Origin: Armatimonadota bacterium
Lineage (GTDB): Bacteria > Armatimonadota > Hebobacteria > GCA-020354555 > CP070648
Assembly (NCBI GenBank): GCA_035527535.1
Contig: DATLAK010000067.1
Span: 1 to 52,386, forward strand
DNA: 52,386 nt
Reading direction: 5' to 3'
The translations under genes and the position numbers were made by a program. The notes beneath the pieces were generated by a model. That model saw nothing but the letters and a program-made list of their open reading frames with translations, did no database searches and had not been told where the DNA came from. This document shows, one piece after another, positions 10,089 to 17,879 of this stretch (the first letter of the stretch is position 1; each line of letters starts with the position of its first letter).

Positions 10089-10880
10089 CTAGAGCCCGGC
10101 ATGGCGCAGGGAGCGCATGCCCTCGTTGGCCACCAGGTATGGCTCCGCCGCCCAGTACTGCTCGTTGAAGAGCTCGAGCGACAAGCAGCCGCGGTAGCCC
10201 TTATCCACGAGCGCGGCGACGATGGGCTCCAAGGGGATGACCCCGGCGCCAGGGAAGATGCGATGACGGTCCTCGAGGTCCTGGCGGGGAATCTCGGGGC
10301 AGTCACTGATATGCACCATCAGCATGCGGTCAGCGCGCACCTGCTCGAGATCCGCCAGCTCTGAGCCGCCCTTGTGGAAGTGGAAGGTATCCAGCAGCAG
10401 GCCGCCGTTAGGTGCCCCCGCCGTGTCAACGATCTGCCACGCGGTGCGCAGGTCCTTGACCTGCTGCGCCGCGCCGATGAACTCCAAGGCGACGCTGACG
10501 CCGAACGGCTGCGCCAGCGCGCACAAGTCGGCGAAATCGCGGGTGGCGTCGGTGATGTCGCCGCGCTCGGTTGCAGCGCAGGCGACCACGCATTCGCACC
10601 CCAGCGTCTGCGCAACCTGGAAGACGTGGCGCGCTTGCGCGCGCACGCGCGCAAGCTGCCCTTCCTCCGCGTACATCCAGCCGGCGACGAAACACAGCTC
10701 GGCGGGCACCAGGCGCTGCTCCCGCAGCATGGCTGCAACCGTTTCCGCGCCGCCGACGGCATCCACCTCGCTCACCCACAGCCCGACGCCGTCGTAGCCC
10801 GCGGCGCGCGCCACTTCGAGTTGCCGCGGCAGAGGCGCCCCGCGGATGGTGACGAGATTGAGTGCGCGCTTCAGCGCCAT
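10089..10880 (-). CDS. Sugar phosphate isomerase/epimerase-type TIM barrel protein
   Basis: This 263-aa protein belongs to the xylose isomerase-like/AP endonuclease 2 barrel superfamily. Recognisable segments are MALKRALNLVTIRGAPLPRQLEVARAAGYDGVGLWV at the N-terminus, then GVSVALEFIG, GLLLDTFHFHKGG, MVHISDCPEIP and GYRGCLSLELFNEQYW. Conserved Glu, Asp/His and His residues in these strands form the usual metal site. The start is the ATG at 10880, preceded by GGAGG; the longer reading upstream has no family support. The substrate cannot be predicted; inosose, hydroxypyruvate and tagatose-type sugars are all used by relatives. It lies 95 bases after the uracil-DNA glycosylase on the same strand. 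Confidence 0.82.
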   Translation of the reverse strand: MALKRALNLVTIRGAPLPRQLEVARAAGYDGVGLWVSEVDAVGGAETVAAMLREQRLVPAELCFVAGWMYAEEGQLARVRAQARHVFQVAQTLGCECVVACAATERGDITDATRDFADLCALAQPFGVSVALEFIGAAQQVKDLRTAWQIVDTAGAPNGGLLLDTFHFHKGGSELADLEQVRADRMLMVHISDCPEIPRQDLEDRHRIFPGAGVIPLEPIVAALVDKGYRGCLSLELFNEQYWAAEPYLVANEGMRSLRHAGL

Positions 10881-10975
10881 GACCTGCCTCCTAGCTGGAC
10901 TCCCGGCGAGAAAGGCCCGTCGAGCCGACGCCGCCCCCCGCGCCGACCGGCGGCCGGCGACCGGATACATCCTCG

Positions 10976-11614
10976 CTACTGCGCATCCAGGAGCCCGAGC
11001 TGCTTGACGTGCGGTGGCGATGGCGGCGGCTCCCGGGTGTCGGTCAGTTCCTCGCGCAGCAACGCGCAGGCGCGCGCCATGTCGGCGATGATGGTGTCGC
11101 GCAGCCGCTCGTTGTGCAGCGCGGCGGCGGGATGATAAAGCGGAACGTAGATAATCCCGCTCTTACGGTAAGCCTTGCCGTGGACCTGCGAGATCGAGGC
11201 CAGGTTAGGGTCAACGAGGGTGGCGAGAGCGAAGCGGCCGAGGGTGAAGATGGCGCGCGGCTTGATGAGGGCGATCTGGGCGAGCAGATACTCACCGCAG
11301 GCGCTGATCTCATCCGGTTGCGGGTCGCGATTGTTGGGCGGGCGGCACTTGACGACGTTGGTAACGAAGACGTTTTCGCGCGCGACCCCGGCGCCTGCCA
11401 GCAGCTCGTCCAGGAAGCGCCCGGCGGCGCCGACGAAGGGCACGCCCTGTCGGTCCTCGTGATAGCCCGGTCCCTCGCCCACGAGCATGATGTCCGCATC
11501 GGGGCGACCGTGCCCGGGGACGACGTGGGTGCGGCCGCGCCACAGTCGGCATGCGCGGCAGGAGCGGATCTCGTCGTGCACAGCATCGAGGAGCTGGCTA
11601 GGCGCCTGACTCAC
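10976..11614 (-). CDS. Family 4 (Fe-S) uracil-DNA glycosylase
   Basis: The enzyme removes uracil from DNA, starting base excision repair of deaminated cytosine. The 212-aa protein carries the type 4 signature: Cys19 and Cys22 (SCRACRL), Cys90 (VVKCRPPNNRDP) and Cys106 (SACGEYL) as 4Fe-4S ligands, the active-site loop GEGPGYHEDRQGVPFVGAAG, and the C-terminal YVPLYHPAAALHN motif. Its start overlaps the end of dapA by 17 bases, so the two are probably co-transcribed. The C-terminal extension with DTREPPPSPPHVKQLGLLDAQ looks disordered. Confidence 0.93.
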   Translation of the reverse strand: MSQAPSQLLDAVHDEIRSCRACRLWRGRTHVVPGHGRPDADIMLVGEGPGYHEDRQGVPFVGAAGRFLDELLAGAGVARENVFVTNVVKCRPPNNRDPQPDEISACGEYLLAQIALIKPRAIFTLGRFALATLVDPNLASISQVHGKAYRKSGIIYVPLYHPAAALHNERLRDTIIADMARACALLREELTDTREPPPSPPHVKQLGLLDAQ

Positions 11615-12506
11615 GTCCGCCCCCCGGCAGCAAACCCAGTCGCCCCAGTTCCCTGGTCAGCGCCTGGCGGCATCCTTCGGTCGCCGGCAGCAGCGGCAGC
11701 CGGGGAGGTCCGACCGGCAAACCGAGCATCTCCAACGCCGCCTTGACCGGGCTGGGGTTGCTCTCATAGAACAACGCTTTGACCAGCGGCAGGAGATGAT
11801 AGTGCAGTTGTCGCGCCGGCGCCAGCTCGCCGGCGGCGAGGTGCCGCCACAGCCGTACCCACTGCTCGGTCGCGACGTGGGCGGCGGCGACAATGCCGCC
11901 GTGGGCGCCGAGAGCGCAGAGCGGGTAGAGCAGGGCGTCGTCGCCGGTGAGGACGTCGAAGTCCTCGGTGCCGGCGATGATCTCCATGATTTGTTCGAGG
12001 TCGCCGCTGGCCTCCTTGATGCCGACGATATTGGGGACGCGAGAGAGCTCGATGGTGGTGGCGGCTTCCATGTTGACGCCGGTGCGCTTGGGGATATTGT
12101 ACATGATGATCGGCAGCGCGGCGGCGTCGGCGACGCGGCGGAAGTGCTCGATCAGCCCGCGCTGCGTGGGGCGATTGTAGTAGGGGCAGATCACGAGCGC
12201 GGCGTCGGCCGCGGCCGCCTGCGCGTGGCGCGTGAGGGCGATCGCCTCCGCGGTGCTGTTGGAGCCGGTGCCGGCGATGACGAGGGCGCGCCCGCCGGTG
12301 GCCGCGATCGCGAACTCCACCACGCGCCGATGCTCGTCATGGCTGAGGGTGGCGGATTCGCCGGTGGTGCCGCAGGGAGCGATGCCGTTGACGCCGGCCG
12401 CGATCAAGCGGTCAATGAGCGCCGCCATCGTCGCCGGATGAAACTCGCCTTCCCGGAAGGGAGTGACCAGCGGTATGTGAATGCCGGCGAAGCGAGCCCT
12501 GGCCAT
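11598..12506 (-). CDS. dapA: 4-hydroxy-tetrahydrodipicolinate synthase
   Basis: DapA condenses pyruvate with aspartate semialdehyde, the first committed step to diaminopimelate and lysine. The 302-aa protein has TTGE at 47-50, Tyr136 in IIMYNIP and the Schiff-base Lys164 in VGIKEASGD. The ATG at 12506 follows AGGAGGACGAC. It is downstream of asd and lysC, which make its substrate. Relatives in this large family include sialate and keto-acid aldolases, but the operon context makes the DapA assignment firm. Confidence 0.95.
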   Translation of the reverse strand: MARARFAGIHIPLVTPFREGEFHPATMAALIDRLIAAGVNGIAPCGTTGESATLSHDEHRRVVEFAIAATGGRALVIAGTGSNSTAEAIALTRHAQAAAADAALVICPYYNRPTQRGLIEHFRRVADAAALPIIMYNIPKRTGVNMEAATTIELSRVPNIVGIKEASGDLEQIMEIIAGTEDFDVLTGDDALLYPLCALGAHGGIVAAAHVATEQWVRLWRHLAAGELAPARQLHYHLLPLVKALFYESNPSPVKAALEMLGLPVGPPRLPLLPATEGCRQALTRELGRLGLLPGGGRESGA

Positions 12507-12528
12507 GTCGTCCTCCTGCGCCGGGAGC

Positions 12529-13806
12529 TCAGGCGATGAAATGCTGATGCAGTGCGCGCACCGCCTGCGTGCGCTGCGCCTCCTTGACCAGCAAGGAGAT
12601 GTGCAGGTCGCCCTCGGTGGAACCGAAGACGGGCACGCCGGCTTGCTCGAGCACCTCCTCGACCTCGGCATGCACCTGTGCGGCATGGCCGCGCAGACCC
12701 TCGCCGACGGTCGAAACCAGCCCCCAGGCGTCCGCGCTGAACTCCGCGGTGATGTCGCGGTCGAACAGCAGATGCTCGATAATCGAGACCACGTCGCGGT
12801 ACTTGGCGCGCTTGACCGCGAACTGCACGTGCTCGGCGTCTCCGGACACCGGGTAGTGGAGGATGCGTTCCTTGCGCATGGCTCCGCTCAGTTGCCCCGC
12901 CAGCCGGCCGTCGCGCGCCCGCACCGCGAACAAGATGAGGTTGGGGATGTCGGCGATCGCGGTCACCAGCCGTCCGCTTGCATGACCGGTGGCGGGCGAG
13001 ATCTCGGTGCCAGGGGTGTCGGTCTTGAAGTTCTTGACCACCAGCGACAGGCCGTGCTTGCGCGCCATTACCGCCGCGCTGTGTTGCAGGACGTCGGCGC
13101 CGAGGGCGGACATGGTAACCATCTCGTCGTAAGTCAGGCGCGCCAGCGCCGCCGGGCCCTGCCCCCGGTCGAAGTGGTTGGGGTTGGCGGTCATGACCCC
13201 GTCCACGTCCTTGAAGATCTCCAGCGGCGCCACGCGCAGCTCATCGCCAAAAGGCAGAGTGGGCGTCCGCGCCAGCGTGACGGCGAGGGCGACCGCCGTA
13301 TAGTCGCTGCCCCCCTCGCCGAGGGTGGTAATGACGTGGCGCTCGGGCGTCACTCCCTGGAAGCCGGCAACGAAGGCGATCTGCCCCTCCTGCAGCGCTT
13401 TGAGCACCTCGTCGGGACGGATGTCAATGATCTCCGCGTGGCCGTGGTAGTAGTCGGTGATCAGCCCCGCCTGGCCGCCGGAAAGGGCGATGGTATCGTA
13501 GCCCTTGGACTTGAGCAGGTGGGCCATGGCGACGGTGGCGACGATCTCCCCGCACGACATCAAGAGATCGAGCTCGCGGGGCTGGATCTTGGGATGAATC
13601 TGGCGCACGAGCTTGACCAGCTCGGCGGTGGAGTAGGGTTGCCCCTCGCGCCCCATGGCCGATATGACCGCGACCGGCCATAGCCCCCGATCGCGGCACT
13701 CCATGATGCGTTCAGCCGCCAGCGCCTGGTGCTCGGGCTCGGTGCAGGTGCCGCCGAACTTCTGCACGACGACGTTGACCGCCGCCTGTTCGCTGATGTC
13801 ATTCAC
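12529..13806 (-). CDS. lysC: Aspartate kinase
   Basis: Aspartokinase phosphorylates aspartate, the entry to lysine, threonine and methionine synthesis. The 425-aa protein has VVVQKFGGT near the N-terminus, RELDLLMSCGEIVA and TLGEGGSDYTAVALA in the kinase domain, and two ACT-type regulatory segments (about residues 280-425). The start is GTG at 13806, set by GAGGTAGGG inside the end of asd, five bases away. A Cys follows KFGGT where Ser is usual. The ACT tail suggests feedback inhibition by an amino acid, but which one cannot be read from the sequence. Confidence 0.94.
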   Translation of the reverse strand: MNDISEQAAVNVVVQKFGGTCTEPEHQALAAERIMECRDRGLWPVAVISAMGREGQPYSTAELVKLVRQIHPKIQPRELDLLMSCGEIVATVAMAHLLKSKGYDTIALSGGQAGLITDYYHGHAEIIDIRPDEVLKALQEGQIAFVAGFQGVTPERHVITTLGEGGSDYTAVALAVTLARTPTLPFGDELRVAPLEIFKDVDGVMTANPNHFDRGQGPAALARLTYDEMVTMSALGADVLQHSAAVMARKHGLSLVVKNFKTDTPGTEISPATGHASGRLVTAIADIPNLILFAVRARDGRLAGQLSGAMRKERILHYPVSGDAEHVQFAVKRAKYRDVVSIIEHLLFDRDITAEFSADAWGLVSTVGEGLRGHAAQVHAEVEEVLEQAGVPVFGSTEGDLHISLLVKEAQRTQAVRALHQHFIA

Positions 13807-13811
13807 TGGCC

Positions 13812-14855
13812 CTACCTCGGCAGCAGTCCCATGACCGCCATCTGCTCCGCGATCTGTACCGCGTTGAGCGCGGCGCCCTTGCGCAGGTTGTCGGCCGCCA
13901 CCCACAGGTTGAGTCCGTGCTCCACCGTCAGGTCGCGCCGGATGCGCCCCACGTACACCTCGTCGGAGCCGCTGATCTCCGCCGGCATCGGGTAGCGACC
14001 CTCGCGCGGAGCGTCCACCACTCGCAGCGGGCGATACCCATCGCCGTAGGGCTCAAAGTTCGCCAGCAATTCCTTCGCCCGCGCCGGAGTCAGCTCCTGC
14101 CGCAGCTCCAGGTTGATCGCCTCGCAGTGGACGTTGCCCACCGGCACGCGGCACACGGTCGCGGTCACCGCAATCGAGTCATCGCCCATGATCTTGTGGG
14201 TCTCGCGCGCCAGCTTGACCTCCTCCGAGCAGTAGCCATCGTCGTCGAAGCTGCCGATGTGGGGGAAGACGTTGAGCGCCAGGCGTTGCGGCATCTTGTC
14301 GGGGGGCGGCATCGGCTCACCGCGTACGTGGGCGGCCATCTCCGCCTCGAGCTGCGCCACCGCGCCCGCCCCGGCACCCGAAGCGGCCTGATAGGTGGCC
14401 GCCACGACGCGCTTGATCCCCACCGCGTCGTGCAAGGGCTTGAGCGCCACCACCATCTGAGTAGTCGAGCAATTGGGGTTGGCAACCAGATGATGGTCGC
14501 CGCGCAGGGCGTCGCGATTGACCTCGGGCACCACCAGGGGCACCCGCGGATCCATGCGGAAGTCGTTGCCGTTGTCAATGACCACCGCACCGCGCTGGAT
14601 CGCCTCCGGGGCATAGAGCACGGCGGCGCCCTGCTCGCCCTCGGTGCCCGCGAACAGGGCGATGTCGCAGCCGTCGAACTCCTGCGGCGCCGCAACGCGC
14701 ACCTCATAAGCGCGGCCGTCCACCTCCACGGAACCGGCGCTGGTGGCAAGCACGGTGACCCGCGAAGCGGGAAAGCTGCGCTGCGCCAGCACCCGCAGCA
14801 ACTCCTTGCCGACTGCTCCACGACCGACGACGATAACGTTATAGCCCTCGGACAT
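13812..14855 (-). CDS. asd: Aspartate-semialdehyde dehydrogenase
   Basis: Asd reduces aspartyl phosphate to aspartate semialdehyde with NADPH. The 347-aa protein has the catalytic Cys129 in VANPNCSTTQ, a substrate loop QAASGAGAGAV, and the catalytic His in RVPVGNVHCEAI. The nucleotide-binding loop reads VVGRGAVGKELL, shorter than the common GATGAVG. The phosphate-binding stretch is DNGNDFRMD in place of DNSSAFRMD. The ATG at 14855 follows AGAGG. It is the first gene of the asd-lysC-dapA operon and has a clear promoter at 14917-14946. Confidence 0.94.
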   Translation of the reverse strand: MSEGYNVIVVGRGAVGKELLRVLAQRSFPASRVTVLATSAGSVEVDGRAYEVRVAAPQEFDGCDIALFAGTEGEQGAAVLYAPEAIQRGAVVIDNGNDFRMDPRVPLVVPEVNRDALRGDHHLVANPNCSTTQMVVALKPLHDAVGIKRVVAATYQAASGAGAGAVAQLEAEMAAHVRGEPMPPPDKMPQRLALNVFPHIGSFDDDGYCSEEVKLARETHKIMGDDSIAVTATVCRVPVGNVHCEAINLELRQELTPARAKELLANFEPYGDGYRPLRVVDAPREGRYPMPAEISGSDEVYVGRIRRDLTVEHGLNLWVAADNLRKGAALNAVQIAEQMAVMGLLPR

Positions 14856-14916
14856 GTGCCTCTACCTGGCGTGGTTTACGGCAGGGCCTCGCCGTTGAGG
14901 ATAACCGACCGCGTGC

Positions 14917-14946
14917 ATGATAGCAGGCTGGGTTTTTCGCTGTCAA
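14917..14946 (-). promoter_or_regulatory. Promoter for asd-lysC-dapA
   Basis: Read on the minus strand, TTGACA (14946-14941) and TATCAT (14922-14917) are separated by 18 bases. This places a start near 14910 and a short leader before asd. No lysine riboswitch-like structure fits into the leader of about 55 bases. Confidence 0.75.
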
Positions 14947-14994
14947 GGAAACCTGCAAGATCCCGGGAGCTCCGTCTCCAGCAAGCCTTCCGGC

Positions 14995-15141
<147 letters not shown>

Positions 15142-15148
15142 GACCGCC

Positions 15149-15209
15149 GGGGACCGTCGCTTCAGGCCCTGAGCTGGAGCGATGCGCTCGGCGGCGGGGG
15201 ACGGTCCCC
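15149..15209. repeat. GGGGACCGTC inverted repeat upstream of cbiM
   Basis: GGGGACCGTC (15149-15158) and GACGGTCCCC (15200-15209) form perfect 10-bp arms separated by 41 bases. The spacer is GC-rich and has no recognised gene. It lies between the acs remnant and cbiM and may be another small interspersed element. Confidence 0.55.
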
Positions 15210-15294
15210 GAACAACGGCGACAGGATATCGCGCCCCAGGCGCATAATAGTCCACCGGCGCCGACGGTTCGCGTGCTCATCATCACTGTGGTCG

Positions 15295-16035
15295 GTGCAG
15301 GCGGACGTGACTCATCTTCACTTGCCGGACGGCGTCTTGCCGTTATGGCTGTGGGCGGGCGGGCTTGCCCTTGCCGGTGTGCTTATCGCCATTGCGGCGC
15401 GCGTCGCCGCGGGCGCGGATTTTCGCCGCCGCCTGCCCACGCTGTCCATGATCGCCGCCTTCATGATCATCTCCATGAGCGTGCCGGTGATCCCGGCGGT
15501 CTACCACGTGCAGCTTGCCGCCCTCGCCGGCATCGTCCTGGGCCCCGCGTCCGGCGTCATCGCGGCGTTCATCGTCAATCTGCTGCTGGCGCTGGTGGGC
15601 CACGGCGGCATCACCGTTGTCGGCCTCAACACCCTGATTCTGGGCAGCGAGATGCTGACCGCGTGGGCGCTGTTCCGCGTGCTCAAGCGAGCGCTGGCGC
15701 CGGGGCCGGCAGCAGGCGCCGCGGCGTTCCCGGCGATGGTGGTCGGCGCCGCGGTCATGCTTGGCATCATCGCTCTGGCTTCGCCCCAGGCGGGCCTCGT
15801 ACACCTGGGCGAGGTGACCAGCTTCGGCGAGCGCGCGCACGCGGGAGGGCTGGGACCGCTGCACGCGGGGGCGCCATACGCGGAGCTGTCGCTGCGCAGG
15901 TTCGCGTGGCTGGTGCTGGGGTTGGGATCGCTGGGGTGGATCGTGGAGAGCGTCGTCACCGGCCTGGTGGTGCGCTTCGCGGCGCGAGTGAAGCCGGACC
16001 TGGTGGGGTTGGCGCCGGACTATGAGCGGGTTTGA
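15295..16035 (+). CDS. cbiM: CbiM-like S component of a cobalt/nickel ECF transporter
   Basis: CbiM is the metal-binding membrane subunit of an energy-coupling factor transporter for Co2+ or Ni2+. The protein has about seven hydrophobic helices and the N-terminal metal-site sequence HLHLPDG. The start is GTG at 15295 or, better by family fit, GTG at 15307, giving MTHLHLPDGVLPLW. Classical CbiM proteins begin MHIPDG, with the N-terminal amine and His2 as ligands; here at least four residues precede the matching His, and a His falls at position 3. No CbiN gene or CbiN-like fusion is seen. cbiQ overlaps its end by 14 bases. Confidence 0.88.
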   Translation: MQADVTHLHLPDGVLPLWLWAGGLALAGVLIAIAARVAAGADFRRRLPTLSMIAAFMIISMSVPVIPAVYHVQLAALAGIVLGPASGVIAAFIVNLLLALVGHGGITVVGLNTLILGSEMLTAWALFRVLKRALAPGPAAGAAAFPAMVVGAAVMLGIIALASPQAGLVHLGEVTSFGERAHAGGLGPLHAGAPYAELSLRRFAWLVLGLGSLGWIVESVVTGLVVRFAARVKPDLVGLAPDYERV

Positions 16036-16747
16036 CATCGCCGTCATAGACTACTGGGCGACCTCGGGCCGCAGCTTCCTGCACCGCGCCGGGCCGGCGG
16101 CCAAGCTCATCATGAGCGCGCTGCTGCTGGCGGCGGTGGTCATCGGCGATTATCTGCCGCTGCTGGCGGCGCTGTACCTGACGCTGGTCGCGCTGCTGGC
16201 GGTGGCGCGCGTCCCGCCGCTGCGGGTCATGACCATCGGCGCCTATCCGGTCGTGTTCGTCGCGCTGTTCGTCGTCAGCGCGTGGGATGGGACGTGGCAG
16301 ACGCCGGCGTTGATCTTGGGGCGCGCCCTGACCGCCGCGCTGACGTTAGTGGCGCTGCTGGCGACGACGCCCTACCCACGGGTATTCGGCCTCTTGTCGC
16401 GGGTGCTACCGCGCATCGTCGGCGAGGCGCTGTTCTTGACCTATCGCTCGCTTTTCACGCTGGCGGAGATGGCGGGGGAAATGGTGACCGCGACGCGGGT
16501 GCGCTCCGGGGTCAACCTGCGGCGGCCGGCGACCAACCTGCGCAACCTCTCGCTCGCGCTCGGCAAGCTGCTGATTCACGCCATGGACCGCAGCGAGCGC
16601 CAGTACGATATTATGATCGTGCGCGGCTACAGCGACCGCATCGCGGCGCCGGCGCGGTCGTGGAACTCGCTCGCCACCGATGCCGCGCCGATACTGCTGG
16701 GCGCGGCGGCGCTGGCGGCGGCGATCGTGACCCGATGGAACGCATAG
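16022..16747 (+). CDS. cbiQ: CbiQ-like T component of the ECF transporter
   Basis: This transmembrane coupling subunit links the metal-binding S component to the ATPase. The 241-aa protein has four to five hydrophobic helices. The coupling region EMVTATRVRSGVNLR...NLSLALGKLLIHAMDRSERQYDIMIVRGY includes the two A-R-G/ERQY-type coupling helices typical of EcfT/CbiQ. Its ATG lies inside the 3' end of cbiM, and its own end overlaps cbiO by 13 bases, so the three are translated together. Confidence 0.9.
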   Translation: MSGFDIAVIDYWATSGRSFLHRAGPAAKLIMSALLLAAVVIGDYLPLLAALYLTLVALLAVARVPPLRVMTIGAYPVVFVALFVVSAWDGTWQTPALILGRALTAALTLVALLATTPYPRVFGLLSRVLPRIVGEALFLTYRSLFTLAEMAGEMVTATRVRSGVNLRRPATNLRNLSLALGKLLIHAMDRSERQYDIMIVRGYSDRIAAPARSWNSLATDAAPILLGAAALAAAIVTRWNA

Positions 16748-17598
16748 TCAAGGTTAGCTGCATACGCCACGTCTATCCCGACCGCACCGCGGTGCACCTG
16801 TGTGGCCTCGACATGGTCGTCGACCGCGGCGATCGCGTCGCCATCGTCGGCCCCAACGGCGGCGGCAAGTCCACCATGCTGCACCACATCATCGGCTTGC
16901 TGCGCGCGCACGAGGGCGAGGTGGACGTCTTCGGGGTGGACCCCGCGCGCGACTACGCGCGCATCCGCGAGCGCGTGGGCGTCGTGCTGCAGAACGCCGA
17001 GGAGCAGATCATCGCTCCCACCGTCCGCGACGATGTCTCGTTCTCTCCGCGCAACTACGGCTACCCGTCGGCGCGAGTGCGGGAGATGGTGGACGAGGTA
17101 CTGGCAGAGCTGGGCATCGCTCACCTCGCCGATCGCGTCTGCCACTACCTCAGCGGCGGCGAGAAACGCAAGGTCGCCCTGGCGGGGGCGCTGGTCACGC
17201 GCCCCGAGCTGGTGATCCTCGACGAGCCCTTCGAGGGCCTCGACCCGCGCAGCAAGCACGAGATGATTGACTTGCTCAATCATCTGCACGACGAGCACGG
17301 CCTCTCCATCGTCTATACGACCCATGAGGTCAACATCGTTCCCCTGGTGTCCAATCGCGTGTATGTCGTTTGCCGCGACGGCGTCATCTTCGAGGGCACG
17401 CCGGAGCAGACCTTCGCGCAGCGCGAACTGCTGGAGAAGGTGGGCCTGGAGCAGCCGACCCTGGCCGAGCTGAGCTATCTGCTCGGCCGCCTGGGAGTGA
17501 AGCTGGACCTGCCCAGCGGCGTGGCCGACGCCGCGCGCATGATTGCCGACGCGCTGTCCCAGGGCGCGCGCATCACCGAGGGCGAGCCACAGACATGA
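16735..17598 (+). CDS. cbiO: CbiO-like ATPase of the cobalt/nickel ECF transporter
   Basis: This ATP-binding subunit powers the CbiMQO importer. The 287-aa protein has Walker A GPNGGGKST, the Q-loop VVLQNAEEQI (ECF A proteins usually have QNPDDQ), the signature LSGGEKRKVALAGAL, Walker B LVILDEPFEGLD and the switch His in TTHEV. The ATG at 16735 gives a start typical of the family. One ATPase gene is present, implying a homodimer. Nickel versus cobalt cannot be decided from the sequence; a NikR homologue is encoded 22 kb away. Confidence 0.93.
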   Translation: MERIVKVSCIRHVYPDRTAVHLCGLDMVVDRGDRVAIVGPNGGGKSTMLHHIIGLLRAHEGEVDVFGVDPARDYARIRERVGVVLQNAEEQIIAPTVRDDVSFSPRNYGYPSARVREMVDEVLAELGIAHLADRVCHYLSGGEKRKVALAGALVTRPELVILDEPFEGLDPRSKHEMIDLLNHLHDEHGLSIVYTTHEVNIVPLVSNRVYVVCRDGVIFEGTPEQTFAQRELLEKVGLEQPTLAELSYLLGRLGVKLDLPSGVADAARMIADALSQGARITEGEPQT

Positions 17599-17879
17599 GC
17601 TCCCTGGAGCGGCACGATGGTGAGGGGATCCGCTGCCTGCAATTAGGCGGGCCGGTGACATTCAACTACTGCCGGCGGGCCAACCGCGGCCTGCCGTGCA
17701 AGCTCGTGGTCGGCTGCTGGCAGGGGCGCATAGAGGCGCTCGCGTTCCTGGCCGAGCATTTCACGGCTGAGCAACTGCGAGCGGCCTTGGAGCCGGCTCC
17801 AGGGGGCAAGCTGGAGCGGCTGATCGGCCTGGTCGAGCGCACCCGGGCCGAGCTAGAGGCCGCCGGTGGTGATCGCTAG
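17595..17879 (+). CDS. Small four-Cys protein coupled to cbiO
   Basis: The function is unknown. The 94-aa protein starts at an ATG overlapping the cbiO stop (ATGA) and ends with its TAG overlapping the tatD stop. Cys14 (RCLQLGGPVTF), Cys26 (YCRRANRGLPC), Cys35 and Cys41 (GCWQGR) lie in its N-terminal half, a spacing that could bind a metal or Fe-S cluster. The rest is helical and charged. I recall similar small GGPVTFxYCR...LPC...CW proteins in other bacteria but could not check. Tight coupling to a Co/Ni importer suggests a metal-handling role; this is inference. Confidence 0.7.
   Translation: MSSLERHDGEGIRCLQLGGPVTFNYCRRANRGLPCKLVVGCWQGRIEALAFLAEHFTAEQLRAALEPAPGGKLERLIGLVERTRAELEAAGGDR

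Noticed and set aside
10374-11135. Plus-strand ORFs opposite the sugar isomerase and uracil-DNA glycosylase
   Set aside because: Composition and lack of recognisable motifs show these to be shadows of the minus-strand genes.
15142-15294. Possible cobalamin or NiCo riboswitch upstream of cbiM
   Set aside because: No conserved B12-box or NiCo-type junction was seen; only the GGGGACCGTC inverted repeat is present.
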